Assembly (NCBI RefSeq): GCF_902813185.1
Contig: NZ_LR778301.1
Location: 2,356,001-2,420,000, forward strand
Direction of reading: 5' to 3'
Origin: Denitratisoma oestradiolicum
Lineage (GTDB): Bacteria > Pseudomonadota > Gammaproteobacteria > Burkholderiales > Rhodocyclaceae
DNA: 64,000 bases
Position numbers and translations under genes: made by a program. Positions 46,151-58,142 of this stretch are shown here, piece after piece. The notes beneath the pieces are model-generated. The model searched no databases and was not told where the DNA came from. It saw nothing but the letters and a program-made list of their open reading frames with translations. How positions within the stretch are numbered: position 1 is the stretch's first letter; each line of letters starts with the position of its first letter.

Positions 46151-47430
46151 ACGTCGCCATCATTTTCGGCCTGCTGCTTGCCCTGATGCTGACGGGCATG
46201 CCCATTTCCATCTCCCTCGGTCTCACGGTGCTGACCTTTCTGTTCACCATGACCGATGTGCCGATCCAGTCCGTGGCCCTGAAGCTGTTCACCGGCATCG
46301 AGAAGTTCGAGATCATGGCCATTCCCTTCTTCATCCTGGCAGGGAACTTCCTCACCCATGGCGGGGTGGCGCGCCGCATGATCAACTTCGCCACGGCCAT
46401 GGTGGGCCACTGGTACGGCGGCCTGGGTCTGGCCGGAGTGCTGGCTTGCGCGCTGTTCGCCGCCATCTCCGGCTCCAGTCCGGCGACGGTGGTGGCCATC
46501 GGCTCCATTCTGCTGCCGGCCATGGTCAAGGCGGGTTTCCCCACCCGTTTCGGCGCCGGGGTCATCACCACGTCCGGCGCTCTGGGTATTCTGATCCCGC
46601 CTTCCATCGTCATGGTGATGTACGCGGTGGCCACCAACTCCTCGGTGGGCGCCCTGTTCATGGCCGGGGTGGTGCCCGGCGTAGTACTGGCCACCCTGCT
46701 GGGAATCACCACCTGGTATCGGGCCCGCAAGAACGACTATCCTCGCCAGCCCCGCGCCTCCTGGGGGGTACGCCTGAAGACCCTGAAGGACTCCTTCTGG
46801 GGCCTGTTCCTGATCGTGGTGGTGATGGGCGGCATCTACACGGGCATGTTCACCCCCACCGAGGCCGCCGCCATGGCGGCGGTCTATGCCTTCTTCGTGG
46901 CCATCTTTGTCTACAAGGATATGAGCCTGAAGAAGGTGCCCAAGGTATTGCTGGACTCGGCCAACATGTCGGCGATGCTGCTCTACATCATCACCAACGC
47001 GGTGCTGTTCTCCTTCATCATGGCCAACGAGAATATCCCGCAGATACTGGCCCAGTGGTTGATGGACATGGGCCTGGGCACCATCGGCTTCCTGCTGGCG
47101 GTGAATATCCTGCTGCTGGTGGCCGGCAACGTGATGGAACCCAGTTCCATCGTGCTGATCATGGCGCCCATTCTGTTCCCCGTGGCCATGAAGCTGGGTA
47201 TCGATCCCATCCACTTCGGCATCATGATGACCGTCAACATGGAAGTCGGCATGTGCCACCCGCCAGTGGGCCTCAACCTCTATGTGGCCTCGGGCATCAC
47301 CAAGATGGGCATCACCGAACTGACCGTGGCGGTCTGGCCCTGGTTGCTGACCATGCTGGTATTCCTGGTACTGGTGACCTACTGGCCGCCCCTGTCCCTG
47401 TGGCTGCCCAAGACCCTGGGGATGATTTAG
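46147..47430 (+). CDS. dctM: TRAP transporter large permease DctM
   Basis: 427 residues, highly hydrophobic with about 12 helices. Family motifs include MPISISLGLTVLTFLF, IPFFILAGNFLTHGGVARRM, ISGSSPATVVAIGSI, GALGILIPPSIVMVMYAV and MCHPPVGLNLYV. It is the sodium-coupled transport subunit. The TAG stop forms the edge of the downstream MITE-like element. Confidence 0.96.
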   Translation: MNVAIIFGLLLALMLTGMPISISLGLTVLTFLFTMTDVPIQSVALKLFTGIEKFEIMAIPFFILAGNFLTHGGVARRMINFATAMVGHWYGGLGLAGVLACALFAAISGSSPATVVAIGSILLPAMVKAGFPTRFGAGVITTSGALGILIPPSIVMVMYAVATNSSVGALFMAGVVPGVVLATLLGITTWYRARKNDYPRQPRASWGVRLKTLKDSFWGLFLIVVVMGGIYTGMFTPTEAAAMAAVYAFFVAIFVYKDMSLKKVPKVLLDSANMSAMLLYIITNAVLFSFIMANENIPQILAQWLMDMGLGTIGFLLAVNILLLVAGNVMEPSSIVLIMAPILFPVAMKLGIDPIHFGIMMTVNMEVGMCHPPVGLNLYVASGITKMGITELTVAVWPWLLTMLVFLVLVTYWPPLSLWLPKTLGMI

Positions 47431-47543
47431 GGAGACGCGGATTAATTCAATCTCGTCATTCCGGCGAATGCCGGAATCCAGGAAAATCAACAAACTGGAC
47501 CCCGGCTTTCGCCGGGGTGACGAATAAATCAGTGTTTCCCTAG
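47427..47543. mobile_element. MITE-like element, copy 2
   Basis: Terminal repeats GGAGACGCGGATTAATTC (left) and GAATAAATCAGTGTTTCC (right) are imperfect inverted copies. The left flank is TTAG (including the dctM stop) and the right flank is CTAG, both fitting YTAR. The inner core CGTCATTCCGGCGAATGCCG and GGACCCCGGCTTTCGCCGGG is shared with the 21157 and 41604 elements. It could act as a dctM terminator. Confidence 0.78.
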
Positions 47544-47790
47544 CGCTAGAAGGGGGCGGCCGGCAGGTCGCCCCCACTTGTTCCCCGACGACTGAAGTTA
47601 TCCCCAGATTCTGTGGACAACCCAGGGAGCAGAAAAAAAATTCCCTTTGCCATCAAGCACAACTGGTCCGCGCCCAATTTGGAGGCAGAGGCACTCCGAT
47701 ACGGACAGGGGACAGGACGCCTGCCCACCACCATGCCTGGTTGCCTTTTTCGGGGATAATTCCCGGCTTACGCAATCCGGACCCCCGCCA
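47544..47790. other. Intergenic region before dapC with hairpin and DnaA-box-like pair
   Basis: GGGGGCG (47552-47558) pairs with CGCCCCC (47569-47575) across a 10-base loop. TTATCCCCA (47598-47606) and TGTGGACAA (47612-47620) are each one base off the DnaA box TTATCCACA, in opposite orientation. A run of eight A residues follows near 47633. No origin genes are nearby. The remaining sequence up to the GTG start of dapC shows nothing definite. Confidence 0.45.
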
Positions 47791-48984
47791 GTGAATCCCC
47801 ATCTGTCCCAGCTCCAGCCCTACCCCTTCGAAAAACTGCGCCAGCACTTCGCCGGCATCACGCCTCCCGCCGGCCTGAGGGAAATCAAGCTGTCCATCGG
47901 CGAGCCCCAGCACGAGACGCCAGCCTTCATCAAGCAGGCCTTGAGCGAGGGACTGTCAGGACTGGCCAACTATCCCACCACTGCCGGTAGTGATGCCCTG
48001 CGCCAGGCCATCGCCGCCTGGATCGGAGAGCGCTATGGCATCCCCGCTCCGGACTATGCAGCCCAGGTGCTGCCAGTGCTGGGTTCCCGAGAGGCCCTTT
48101 TCGCCTTCGCCCAGACCGTGATCGATGGCAGCCGGCTCAACGCCCTGGTGGCCTGCCCCAATCCCTTCTACCAGATCTACGAAGGGGCTGCCCTGCTGGC
48201 CGGCGCCACGCCGGTATTCCTCAATACCCTGCCCGAGCGCGACTTCGAACTGGACCTGACTACGTTGTCTGAAGCGCAATGGAGCCAGGTACAACTGCTC
48301 TATGTGTGCAGTCCGGGCAACCCCACCGGCAAGGTGATGGGACTGGAGGACTGGCGCGCACTGTTCGCACTGTCCGACCGCCACAATTTTGTCATCGCCT
48401 CGGACGAGTGCTACTCGGAAATCTATTTCGACGAGGAGCAGAAGCCCCTGGGCGGCCTGGAAGCCGCCCGTCGCCTGGGTCGGGACGACTACCGCAACCT
48501 GGTGATGTTCAGCAGCCTGTCCAAGCGCTCCAACGTGCCGGGCCTGCGCTCCGGATTCGTCGCCGGGGATGCGGCCCTGATCGGGAAGTTCCTGCTCTAC
48601 CGCACCTACCACGGCAGCGCCATGAGTCCCGTGGTGCAGCACGCCAGCATCGCCGCCTGGAACGACGAGGTCCATGTGAGGGACAACCGCCGCCTGTATC
48701 GGGAGAAGTTCGATCAGGTGACGCCCCTGATCGCTCGCCACCTGGACACTGCCCTCCCCGATGCCGGTTTCTACCTGTGGGCAAAAACTCCGATTGCCGA
48801 TACCGAATTCGCCCGGGAACTGCTGCGCCAGTACAATGTAGTGGTCCTGCCGGGCAGCTTTCTGGCCCGGCAATCCGGCGGCGTCAATCCGGGCGCCGGC
48901 TTCATCCGCATCGCCCTGGTGGCGGACATTGACGAATGTCTCGACGCCGCCGGCCGCATCGCCAATTTTTGCCAAACACTCTGA
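47791..48984 (+). CDS. dapC: Succinyldiaminopimelate transaminase DapC
   Basis: 397 residues, fold-type I PLP aminotransferase. The N-terminus NPHLSQLQPYPFEKLRQHF is typical of betaproteobacterial DapC. CSPGNPTGKVM and ASDECYSEIYFDE position PLP, and the Schiff-base Lys is in SLSKRSNVPGLRSGF. It makes N-succinyl-2-amino-6-ketopimelate from and to the diamino form in lysine/diaminopimelate synthesis. The start is GTG 47791. The longer frame upstream lacks family similarity. It heads the dapC-dapD-pilU-dapE-prmB block. Confidence 0.94.
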   Translation: MNPHLSQLQPYPFEKLRQHFAGITPPAGLREIKLSIGEPQHETPAFIKQALSEGLSGLANYPTTAGSDALRQAIAAWIGERYGIPAPDYAAQVLPVLGSREALFAFAQTVIDGSRLNALVACPNPFYQIYEGAALLAGATPVFLNTLPERDFELDLTTLSEAQWSQVQLLYVCSPGNPTGKVMGLEDWRALFALSDRHNFVIASDECYSEIYFDEEQKPLGGLEAARRLGRDDYRNLVMFSSLSKRSNVPGLRSGFVAGDAALIGKFLLYRTYHGSAMSPVVQHASIAAWNDEVHVRDNRRLYREKFDQVTPLIARHLDTALPDAGFYLWAKTPIADTEFARELLRQYNVVVLPGSFLARQSGGVNPGAGFIRIALVADIDECLDAAGRIANFCQTL

Positions 48985-49002
48985 CCCCTGACTGGAAACA
49001 CC

Positions 49003-49824
49003 ATGCACGAACTACAAAAAGTCATTGAAGACGCCTGGGAAAACCGCGCCGAGCTGAAGCCCGGCACCGCTCCCGCCAAGGTGGGCGAAGCTGTCACCAA
49101 CATCCTCGCCGAACTGGATGCCGGCACCCTGCGGGTTGCAGAGAAGATCAATGGCGACTGGTTCACCCATCAGTGGATCAAAAAGGCCGTGCTGCTGTCC
49201 TTCCGTCTGGAGGACAACGCCCTGATTCCCGGTGGCGGCGGCATCAACTACTTCGACAAGGTACCCACCAAGTTCGCCCACTACGACACCCATACCTTCC
49301 AGAAGGGCGGCTTCCGCGTGGTGCCTCCCGCCGTGGCCCGGCGCGGCAGTTTCATCGGCAAGGGCGCGGTGCTGATGCCCTCCTATGTGAATATCGGCGC
49401 CTATGTGGATGAGGGCACGATGGTGGACACCTGGGCCACCGTGGGCTCCTGCGCCCAGATCGGCAAGAACGTGCACCTTTCCGGCGGCGTCGGCATCGGC
49501 GGCGTACTGGAGCCTCTCCAGGCCAACCCCACCATCATCGAGGACAACTGCTTCATCGGCGCCCGCTCCGAAGTCGTGGAAGGCGTGATCGTCGAGGAAA
49601 ACTCGGTGATTTCCATGGGCGTCTATATCGGCCAGAGCACCAAGATCTTCGACCGCACCACCGGCGAAATTCTCTACGGCCGGGTGCCCGCCGGCTCCGT
49701 GGTGGTCTCCGGCAACCTGCCCTCGGCCGACGGCAGCTACAGTCTCTACTGCGCGGTCATCGTCAAGAAGGTGGACGCCCAGACCCGCTCCAAGACCAGC
49801 ATCAACGAGCTGTTGCGGGACTGA
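49003..49824 (+). CDS. dapD: 2,3,4,5-tetrahydropyridine-2,6-dicarboxylate N-succinyltransferase DapD
   Basis: 273 residues, normal length. The helical N-terminal domain ([17 protein letters not shown]) is followed by a left-handed beta-helix of hexapeptide repeats ([38 protein letters not shown]). It succinylates tetrahydrodipicolinate ahead of DapC in the succinylase route. It lies 18 bases after dapC. Confidence 0.97.
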   Translation: MHELQKVIEDAWENRAELKPGTAPAKVGEAVTNILAELDAGTLRVAEKINGDWFTHQWIKKAVLLSFRLEDNALIPGGGGINYFDKVPTKFAHYDTHTFQKGGFRVVPPAVARRGSFIGKGAVLMPSYVNIGAYVDEGTMVDTWATVGSCAQIGKNVHLSGGVGIGGVLEPLQANPTIIEDNCFIGARSEVVEGVIVEENSVISMGVYIGQSTKIFDRTTGEILYGRVPAGSVVVSGNLPSADGSYSLYCAVIVKKVDAQTRSKTSINELLRD

Positions 49825-49855
49825 TACCTCCGAACCACAACCCAAGGAGACCGGC

Positions 49856-52146
<2,291 letters not shown>

Positions 52147-52225
52147 ACCGGCCCAACCGGAATCATTAGGCTCGATGCACTCAAATTCCTCGCCATTTCC
52201 GTCAAGACTTCAGCAGTAAAAACTC

Positions 52226-53128
52226 ATGGAAAAACTCGAAGACCAACTCATTACCGTGCGCGACTGGCTGCGCTGGGCCGTCAGCCGCTTCAATGAGGCC
52301 GGCCTGTTCTTCGGCCATGGCTGCGACAATGCCTATGATGAAGCGGTCTGGCTGATCCTTCATGGTCTGTCCCTGCCTCTGGATCGTCTGGAGCCCTTCC
52401 TCGATGCACGACTCACTCGAGCCGAGCGCCAGACCCTGTCCAATTTGCTGGAGCGCCGCATCGGCCAGCGGGTGCCCACCGCTTACCTGACCCGGGAAGC
52501 CTGGCTGGGGGAGTTCCGTTTCTACGTGGACGAGCGGGTCATCGTGCCCCGCTCCTACTTCGCCGAGTTGCTGGAGGAAGGGCTCCATCCCTGGCTGGAC
52601 GATCCTCTGGAAATCGGCACGGCCCTGGACCTGTGCACCGGCTCCGGCTGCCTGGCCATCCTCATGGCGCATGCCTTCCAAAATGCCGCCATTGACGGCG
52701 TGGACCTCTCGCCGGAGGCCCTGGCCGTGGCCCGGCGCAACGTGGCGGAGTATGGCCTGGAGGAGCAGGTGAGACTGGTTCGGTCCGATGTCTTCGACGG
52801 CCTGGAGGGCTACCGCTACGACCTGATCATCTCCAATCCGCCCTACGTCACCACGGGAGCGATGGAGGCCATCCCCGCCGAATACCTCCATGAGCCGTCC
52901 CTTGCCCTGGTGGCCGGCAGCGACGGCCTTGACGTGGTGCGTCGCATCCTCGCCCAGGGGGCGGAACACCTTACCCCCGGCGGCCTGCTGCTGGTGGAGG
53001 TCGGTCACAACGCCCATCTGGTGGAAGAGGCCTGGCCCCAGGTACCCTTCACCTGGATCGACGCCCCCAGTGGGGAATCCAAGATTTTCCTGATGAGTCG
53101 GGAAGAACTGCTGGAGCATTTCGCCTAG
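52226..53128 (+). CDS. prmB: Ribosomal protein L3 glutamine N5-methyltransferase PrmB
   Basis: 300 residues. The N-terminal helical substrate domain (LRWAVSRFNEAGLFFGHG) precedes a Rossmann domain with ALDLCTGSGCLAI and the catalytic ISNPPYV. VDERVIVPRSYFAELL distinguishes PrmB from the release-factor enzyme PrmC. It modifies a Gln of ribosomal protein L3. It follows dapE as in many betaproteobacteria. Confidence 0.93.
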   Translation: MEKLEDQLITVRDWLRWAVSRFNEAGLFFGHGCDNAYDEAVWLILHGLSLPLDRLEPFLDARLTRAERQTLSNLLERRIGQRVPTAYLTREAWLGEFRFYVDERVIVPRSYFAELLEEGLHPWLDDPLEIGTALDLCTGSGCLAILMAHAFQNAAIDGVDLSPEALAVARRNVAEYGLEEQVRLVRSDVFDGLEGYRYDLIISNPPYVTTGAMEAIPAEYLHEPSLALVAGSDGLDVVRRILAQGAEHLTPGGLLLVEVGHNAHLVEEAWPQVPFTWIDAPSGESKIFLMSREELLEHFA

Positions 53129-53233
53129 AGACGCGGAACTCCCAGGGACCAGTGCCCTCTTCACTTTCAGCGCGGAACGCAGGATAGAATCAACTTCACT
53201 TCCCGTCACTGAAGTACTACCGGGGGTTCCAGC

Positions 53234-55879
53234 ATGCAATTGCGTCCATTGGTTGGAAAAATGAGGCAAGGCTGCCAGGGCTGGACTCCAAGTTTCTTTG
53301 TCTCCGGCATCCTGCTGCTTGCCCTGTCCATCACGTTTGCCATGTATGCCCGCTCGGAAAAGGCCGTGGACGATGCCAACGACCAGCGGCATCTGTCCCT
53401 GAAACTGGCGGATGAACTGAGGCAGTCGTCGGATGATCTGACCCGCATGGTGCGCAGCTATGTGGACACCGGCAATCCCATCTATATCCAGTACTACCAG
53501 CAGATTCTGGACATCAGGGAAGGCCGGCGGCCCCGGCCGGAAGGATACGACCGCCCCTACTGGGACTTCTTCAAGCTGGACGGCAGGCCGCCACGACCGG
53601 ACAGCGGGCAGCGCATCAGCCTGATGAACCTGATGATGCAGGCAGGTTTCACCCAACAGGAACTACACAGGCTGGAAGAGGCCAAACTGCACTCCGATGC
53701 CCTGACCCAAAGGGAGTTTGCGGCAATCGAACTGGTTCGCTCCGCGGATTCTACCGATCACGCACGGATCGACCAAGCCCGCGGCATGCTGTTCGATCAG
53801 GAATACAACAGGCGCAAGGCCTCCATCATGGCCCCCATCGACGACTTCATGGTGATGATGGAGGCCCGGACCCGGCAAGCCGTGGAAAGTGCCGCCCAGC
53901 GGGCCACGATGATTCGCTGGCTATTTGTCTTCCTGGGCCTGGCCCTGATGTACATGCTGTGGAATATCCAGGGGGCCTTGCGCAAAACTCTGGGGGGGAG
54001 CGTCGACGAAGTCCATGGCCACATTACCCGTCTGGGCCGGGGTGATTTCAGTAACGATATCCCTGTCCGTGCAGGGCAGGAGGACAGCGTGATGGCCTGG
54101 CTTGCCGAAACCCGGCTCCAGCTGCAGCAGATGGAGGAGAAACGCAAGGAAAACGAACAACAACTGCGCATCGCGGCCACGGCCTTCGAAACCCAGGAAG
54201 GCATGATGATCACCGATGCCGACCGCAACATCATCCGCGTCAACCGCGCCTTCACCGAGATCACCGGCTACGGAATGGAGGAAGTGCTGGGCAGGAACCC
54301 CTCCCTCCTGAGCTCCGGGCGCCATGACAAGGATTTTTTCCGGGAGATATACCTGACGCTGGGACGAGAGGGACACTGGCAGGGCGAAATCTTCGATCGC
54401 CACAAGGATGGCCATATCTATCCCAAATGGCTGAGCATCACCACAGTCAGGGACGATAGCACGCAGATCACCCATTACGTGGGCAGCTTTGCTGACATCA
54501 CTGAACGCAAGGCCGCCGAGGAAAAGATCCTGAACCTGGCCTTCTATGACACCCTCACCGCCCTGCCGAACCGGCGCCTGCTGATGGAGCGACTGGGCCA
54601 CGCCATCGCCAAACGCACCCGCATCGCCTCCCATGGCGCCCTGCTGTTTCTCGATCTGGACAATTTCAAGGCCCTGAACGACACCCAGGGGCACCAGGTC
54701 GGTGACGAACTGCTGGTGGAGGTCGCAGGCCGCTTGACCGCCTGCGTGCGCGAAGCCGACACCGTGGCCCGCCTGGGGGGAGACGAGTTCATCGTGCTGC
54801 TGGACGATCTGGATGAACCGGGCGAACATGCCGCCATCCAGGCTCAGGTGGTGGCGGAAAAAATCCTTGTCAGTCTGAATCGGCCCTATCTCTTGAGTAC
54901 CGGACAATTTCACTGCTCGACCAGCATCGGCATCGTGCTTTTCGTTGATCCGACCACACCGCCGGACACGTTGCTCAGCCGTGCGGATACTGCCATGTAC
55001 GCGGCCAAGAAAGGCGGCAAGAACACCTTCCGCTTTTTCGATCCGGCCATGCAACATGCCCTGGAGCACCGCACAGAGCTGGAATCCGCCTTGCGCCAGG
55101 CCATCACCGGGGAGCAGCTCAGGCTGCATTATCAAGTGCAGACCGATGCCCTGGGACGAACGCTCGGGATGGAGGCCCTGGTCCGCTGGCAGCATCCCCG
55201 ACAGGGCCTGCTGGTCCCCGGAAACTTCATTCCCCTGGCCGAGGAAACCGGCATCATCCTGGACATCGGCCGCTGGGTGCTGAAAACGGCCTGCGACCAG
55301 CTCGGCGCGTGGCAAGTTCGATCAGAGACCCGTCATCTGACCATGGCGGTCAATGTCAGTACCCGACAGTTTTACCAGACCGATTTCGTCGCCCAGGTAA
55401 AAGCAGCCATCACAACGGCTGGCGGCGTCCCGACACAGCTCAAGCTGGAACTGACCGAAAGCATGGTGCTCCAGGATATGGACAACGCCATCGCCAAGAT
55501 GGGAGAACTCAAGGCCCTCGGCGTCATTCTTTCCATGGACGACTTCGGTACCGGCTATTCATCCCTCAGCTATCTAAAGAACCTGCCCTTCGATCAGATA
55601 AAGATCGACAAGAGTTTTGTCCAGGGCATCGAGAGCAACCGCAGTGACGCGTTGATCGTGCACAGCATCATCAATCTGGGCAAGACCATGGGCATGCACG
55701 TCGTCGCCGAGGGCGTGGAAACTGCCGCGCAACTCGAACTGCTCAAGGAGATGGGCTGCACCGAGTTCCAGGGCTATTACTTCGGCAAGCCCCGGCCGGT
55801 GGAGCACTGGAGGTCTGAATCATCTAGGCCAGCCGGGCCGCCAGCAAGCCGTCACAATAGCGCCGCGCATCAGCGATGA
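53234..55879 (+). CDS. Membrane GGDEF-EAL protein with PAS domain
   Basis: 881 residues. TM1 is at about 20-40, a periplasmic domain of about 180 residues, TM2 near 222-241, then a HAMP-like stretch and PAS at about 305-420. GGDEF is intact with RxxD five residues before it (READTVARLGGDEF). The EAL domain is intact (GMEALVRW, ELTES, DDFGTGYSS, IKIDKSFV, AEGVE, QGYYFGKP). It could make or degrade c-di-GMP. Its 3' end overlaps the convergent acpH gene by 56 bases, and the last roughly 20 residues are basic and unlike the family, probably a drifted tail. Confidence 0.93.
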   Translation: MQLRPLVGKMRQGCQGWTPSFFVSGILLLALSITFAMYARSEKAVDDANDQRHLSLKLADELRQSSDDLTRMVRSYVDTGNPIYIQYYQQILDIREGRRPRPEGYDRPYWDFFKLDGRPPRPDSGQRISLMNLMMQAGFTQQELHRLEEAKLHSDALTQREFAAIELVRSADSTDHARIDQARGMLFDQEYNRRKASIMAPIDDFMVMMEARTRQAVESAAQRATMIRWLFVFLGLALMYMLWNIQGALRKTLGGSVDEVHGHITRLGRGDFSNDIPVRAGQEDSVMAWLAETRLQLQQMEEKRKENEQQLRIAATAFETQEGMMITDADRNIIRVNRAFTEITGYGMEEVLGRNPSLLSSGRHDKDFFREIYLTLGREGHWQGEIFDRHKDGHIYPKWLSITTVRDDSTQITHYVGSFADITERKAAEEKILNLAFYDTLTALPNRRLLMERLGHAIAKRTRIASHGALLFLDLDNFKALNDTQGHQVGDELLVEVAGRLTACVREADTVARLGGDEFIVLLDDLDEPGEHAAIQAQVVAEKILVSLNRPYLLSTGQFHCSTSIGIVLFVDPTTPPDTLLSRADTAMYAAKKGGKNTFRFFDPAMQHALEHRTELESALRQAITGEQLRLHYQVQTDALGRTLGMEALVRWQHPRQGLLVPGNFIPLAEETGIILDIGRWVLKTACDQLGAWQVRSETRHLTMAVNVSTRQFYQTDFVAQVKAAITTAGGVPTQLKLELTESMVLQDMDNAIAKMGELKALGVILSMDDFGTGYSSLSYLKNLPFDQIKIDKSFVQGIESNRSDALIVHSIINLGKTMGMHVVAEGVETAAQLELLKEMGCTEFQGYYFGKPRPVEHWRSESSRPAGPPASRHNSAAHQR

Positions 55880-56432
55880 ACTCGAAAAAGTCCTCTTCGT
55901 ATCCCCGGTAGTCCGCCAGCAATTCCTCCCCACCGCCACCCAGTCGATTGGGCTGGCGCAGCCGATAGTGGGCCAGTCGGTCCAGGGTCAGCACGATGGC
56001 ATCGGTGGTCCGATAGGACAACAGCCAGTTTTCCTCCTGCATGTAGCTCAGGGTGCGGCGAAAGGTCGGTGGCAGGTGGATGATCTGCTGATTGGCCTGA
56101 TCATAAAGTTCGGCCACATAATCGGCCAGGGGCTCGCGGCCAAAGTGATCCCAGTGCAGGGCAAGAAAATGGTCGTAAAACATATCAACCATGATTCCAG
56201 CATACCGGCGGCGCTCGCGGCTCACCCGTCCCCGGCTGCGCTGGAAGGCAGGATGATCATCCGCGTAGCTATCCACACGCCGATGCAGTTCGACCCCGGC
56301 CGCCAAATCGGTAGGTAACAATCCAGGCAAGGGACCCTTGACGAAGTCGCCGATCAGGGCGCCCAGCCGGTCTTCTGCCCCCTCTCCCGCCAGCCAGGCA
56401 TGCGCAAGAAAATTCAAGATCCAGTCCTGCAT
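55824..56432 (-). CDS. acpH: Acyl carrier protein phosphodiesterase (AcpH family)
   Basis: 202 residues. HD-like family motifs are NFLAHAWLAG, LGALIGDFVKGPLPG, GVELHRRVDSYADDHPAF and VDMFYDHFLALHW. It removes the 4'-phosphopantetheine group from ACP. It overlaps the exported protein gene upstream by 19 bases and converges with the GGDEF-EAL gene. Confidence 0.9.
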   Translation of the reverse strand: MQDWILNFLAHAWLAGEGAEDRLGALIGDFVKGPLPGLLPTDLAAGVELHRRVDSYADDHPAFQRSRGRVSRERRRYAGIMVDMFYDHFLALHWDHFGREPLADYVAELYDQANQQIIHLPPTFRRTLSYMQEENWLLSYRTTDAIVLTLDRLAHYRLRQPNRLGGGGEELLADYRGYEEDFFEFIADARRYCDGLLAARLA

Positions 56433-57514
56433 TCGCGCCGGTCCGGGGGCATGACCAGCAAGTGCTCGCCCATGAAGGCACCGACGTAGATATTCTTGCC
56501 CACCCGCAGAGCCACCGAGGCCCCCTCCAACAGGCTGCCGTCATGGCTGAGCAGTGTCGTTACCGCCAGCGTATCGGCATCCACCGCCACCACTTCCACC
56601 GGTCCCTTGGTGGAAACATCGGCGTGGCCTGCGCCCTCCTGTCCACCGGCCACCGGTCGGTCGGCCATGCCGGCCACGAGCAGGCGATGGGGTCCATCCC
56701 AGCTCAGGTTATCCGGATGGGATACTTTGGCGATACCCACCACGGCGCCGCTTTCCAGGTCGAGCTTGCGCACTCCGCCGGCGCTGAAATACAGATAGCG
56801 TCCGGCCGGGTCCACCGCCACGCCATTGGGCATGGGCCCGTCACTGCCCGGCACCTTGCGGAAGCCCTCGGCTCGGGACCAGCGCCACACATGGCCAGTA
56901 TCGCCGCCCGCCCGGGCCTTGGCCATACCGGCGCTGAAGGAAGCCGCCCCCTCGGTCACCATGGTGCTGACCACGAAGCCCCCGTCGGGCATCGCGGCCA
57001 CATCGTTGAGCATGCTGCCGGGGGGCGCCACGGCGCAGCCACGCCAATGCAGCGAATTCCCCGCTCCCAGTTCGAAAAATTCCACCGATTCCCGGCGGCC
57101 ATGATTGACCAGCAGCAGTTGCCAGCGGCCATCCGCCCGGCGAGACAGATGCATGCCATGGGGAGACAGGTCGGCGCCGAGTTCGCCGCCGCAGTCGGGG
57201 TCGCCCCAGGAGCCCTTGCCGGAGAGGGGCCGGTTCGGTCGAGGATAAAGGGTACGCAGGCGGCCGCTGGCCAGACGCAGTTCCACCAGCGTTCCCGGCG
57301 CCCAGGTCAGCCCCTGGGGACCCATGCCCACCTTGACCTGGCTGATCAGCAGGGACTTGCCGTCGGGCGTCCGCTCCATGTCCTCCGGTGCATTGACACC
57401 GCACAGGGCCTGCAAACCACCCTGGCGGATACAGGGCTTGACCTCGGTCGCCAGGGCGCCCGACATCATCCCCAGAAATACTGACAGCAACGCCCATCCT
57501 GCACGAGTTCCCAT
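56414..57514 (-). CDS. Exported SMP-30/arylesterase-like beta-propeller protein
   Basis: 366 residues. The N-terminal signal peptide is RAGWALLSVFLGMMSGALA. Repeated propeller-like blades follow, with NDVAAMPDGGFVVST, PNGVAVDPAGRYLYFSAGGV and HPDNLSWDGPHRLLVAGM carrying Asn/Asp residues typical of calcium-binding SMP-30 or paraoxonase sites. It may be a periplasmic lactonase or esterase. The substrate is unknown. It is upstream of and overlaps acpH. Confidence 0.75.
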   Translation of the reverse strand: MGTRAGWALLSVFLGMMSGALATEVKPCIRQGGLQALCGVNAPEDMERTPDGKSLLISQVKVGMGPQGLTWAPGTLVELRLASGRLRTLYPRPNRPLSGKGSWGDPDCGGELGADLSPHGMHLSRRADGRWQLLLVNHGRRESVEFFELGAGNSLHWRGCAVAPPGSMLNDVAAMPDGGFVVSTMVTEGAASFSAGMAKARAGGDTGHVWRWSRAEGFRKVPGSDGPMPNGVAVDPAGRYLYFSAGGVRKLDLESGAVVGIAKVSHPDNLSWDGPHRLLVAGMADRPVAGGQEGAGHADVSTKGPVEVVAVDADTLAVTTLLSHDGSLLEGASVALRVGKNIYVGAFMGEHLLVMPPDRRECRTGS

Positions 57515-57617
57515 GACCCATCTCCCTGTTTATCTACAGACCGGGATTCTCTGGGCTGGCGGCAGTGGCTGTCAAACCGCAGGTAAAATTCCGCACCCCT
57601 TCCCAGTGGAGTTCACC

Positions 57618-58142
57618 ATGTCACTCTATGCCATCGGCGACAAACGCCCCAGCCTCGGCGCCCAGATCTGGATCGCTCCCAACGCCACGATAATCGGCGA
57701 TGTGCGCCTGGCCGATGGCGCCAATATCTGGTGGAACGCAGTACTCCGGGGAGATAACGACTTCATCGAGATCGGCGCCAATACCAACATCCAGGACGGC
57801 ACGGTAATCCATACCGACGCTGGAGTGCCGGTCAGCCTGGGGAATCAGGTCACCGTCGGCCACATGGCCATGCTCCATGGCTGCACTGTGGGAGACCACG
57901 TGCTGGTGGGCATCAAGAGCGTGATCCTGAACCGGGCGAAAATCGGCGCCTACAGCATCGTCGGCGCCAATACCCTGATCCCCGAAGGCAAGACCTATCC
58001 GGAGCGGGTGCTGATCCTGGGCTCCCCCGGCAAGGTGGTACGGGAACTGAGCGATGATGATATCCACATGTTGAAAGGACTGGCCCAGCGCTATGTGAGC
58101 CATGCCCGGCACTTCGCCACCGATCTCCGCCCCCTGCCCTGA
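57618..58142 (+). CDS. Gamma-class carbonic anhydrase family protein
   Basis: 174 residues, a left-handed beta-helix with hexapeptide repeats. Zinc ligands are suggested by TVIHTDAG and VTVGHMAMLHGC (three His). The C-terminus is one long helix (DIHMLKGLAQRYVSHARHF). This is the YrdA/CaiE-like branch, where carbonic anhydrase activity is variable. ATG 57618 is chosen, and the frame continues upstream without family similarity. Confidence 0.9.
   Translation: MSLYAIGDKRPSLGAQIWIAPNATIIGDVRLADGANIWWNAVLRGDNDFIEIGANTNIQDGTVIHTDAGVPVSLGNQVTVGHMAMLHGCTVGDHVLVGIKSVILNRAKIGAYSIVGANTLIPEGKTYPERVLILGSPGKVVRELSDDDIHMLKGLAQRYVSHARHFATDLRPLP

Noticed and set aside
47598..47620. Replication origin
   Set aside because: Only two DnaA-like boxes, no AT-rich unwinding element, and no dnaA, dnaN, gidA or parAB nearby.
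47647..47790. N-terminal extension of DapC
   Set aside because: The extra 48 residues are low-complexity and the family N-terminus matches GTG 47791.
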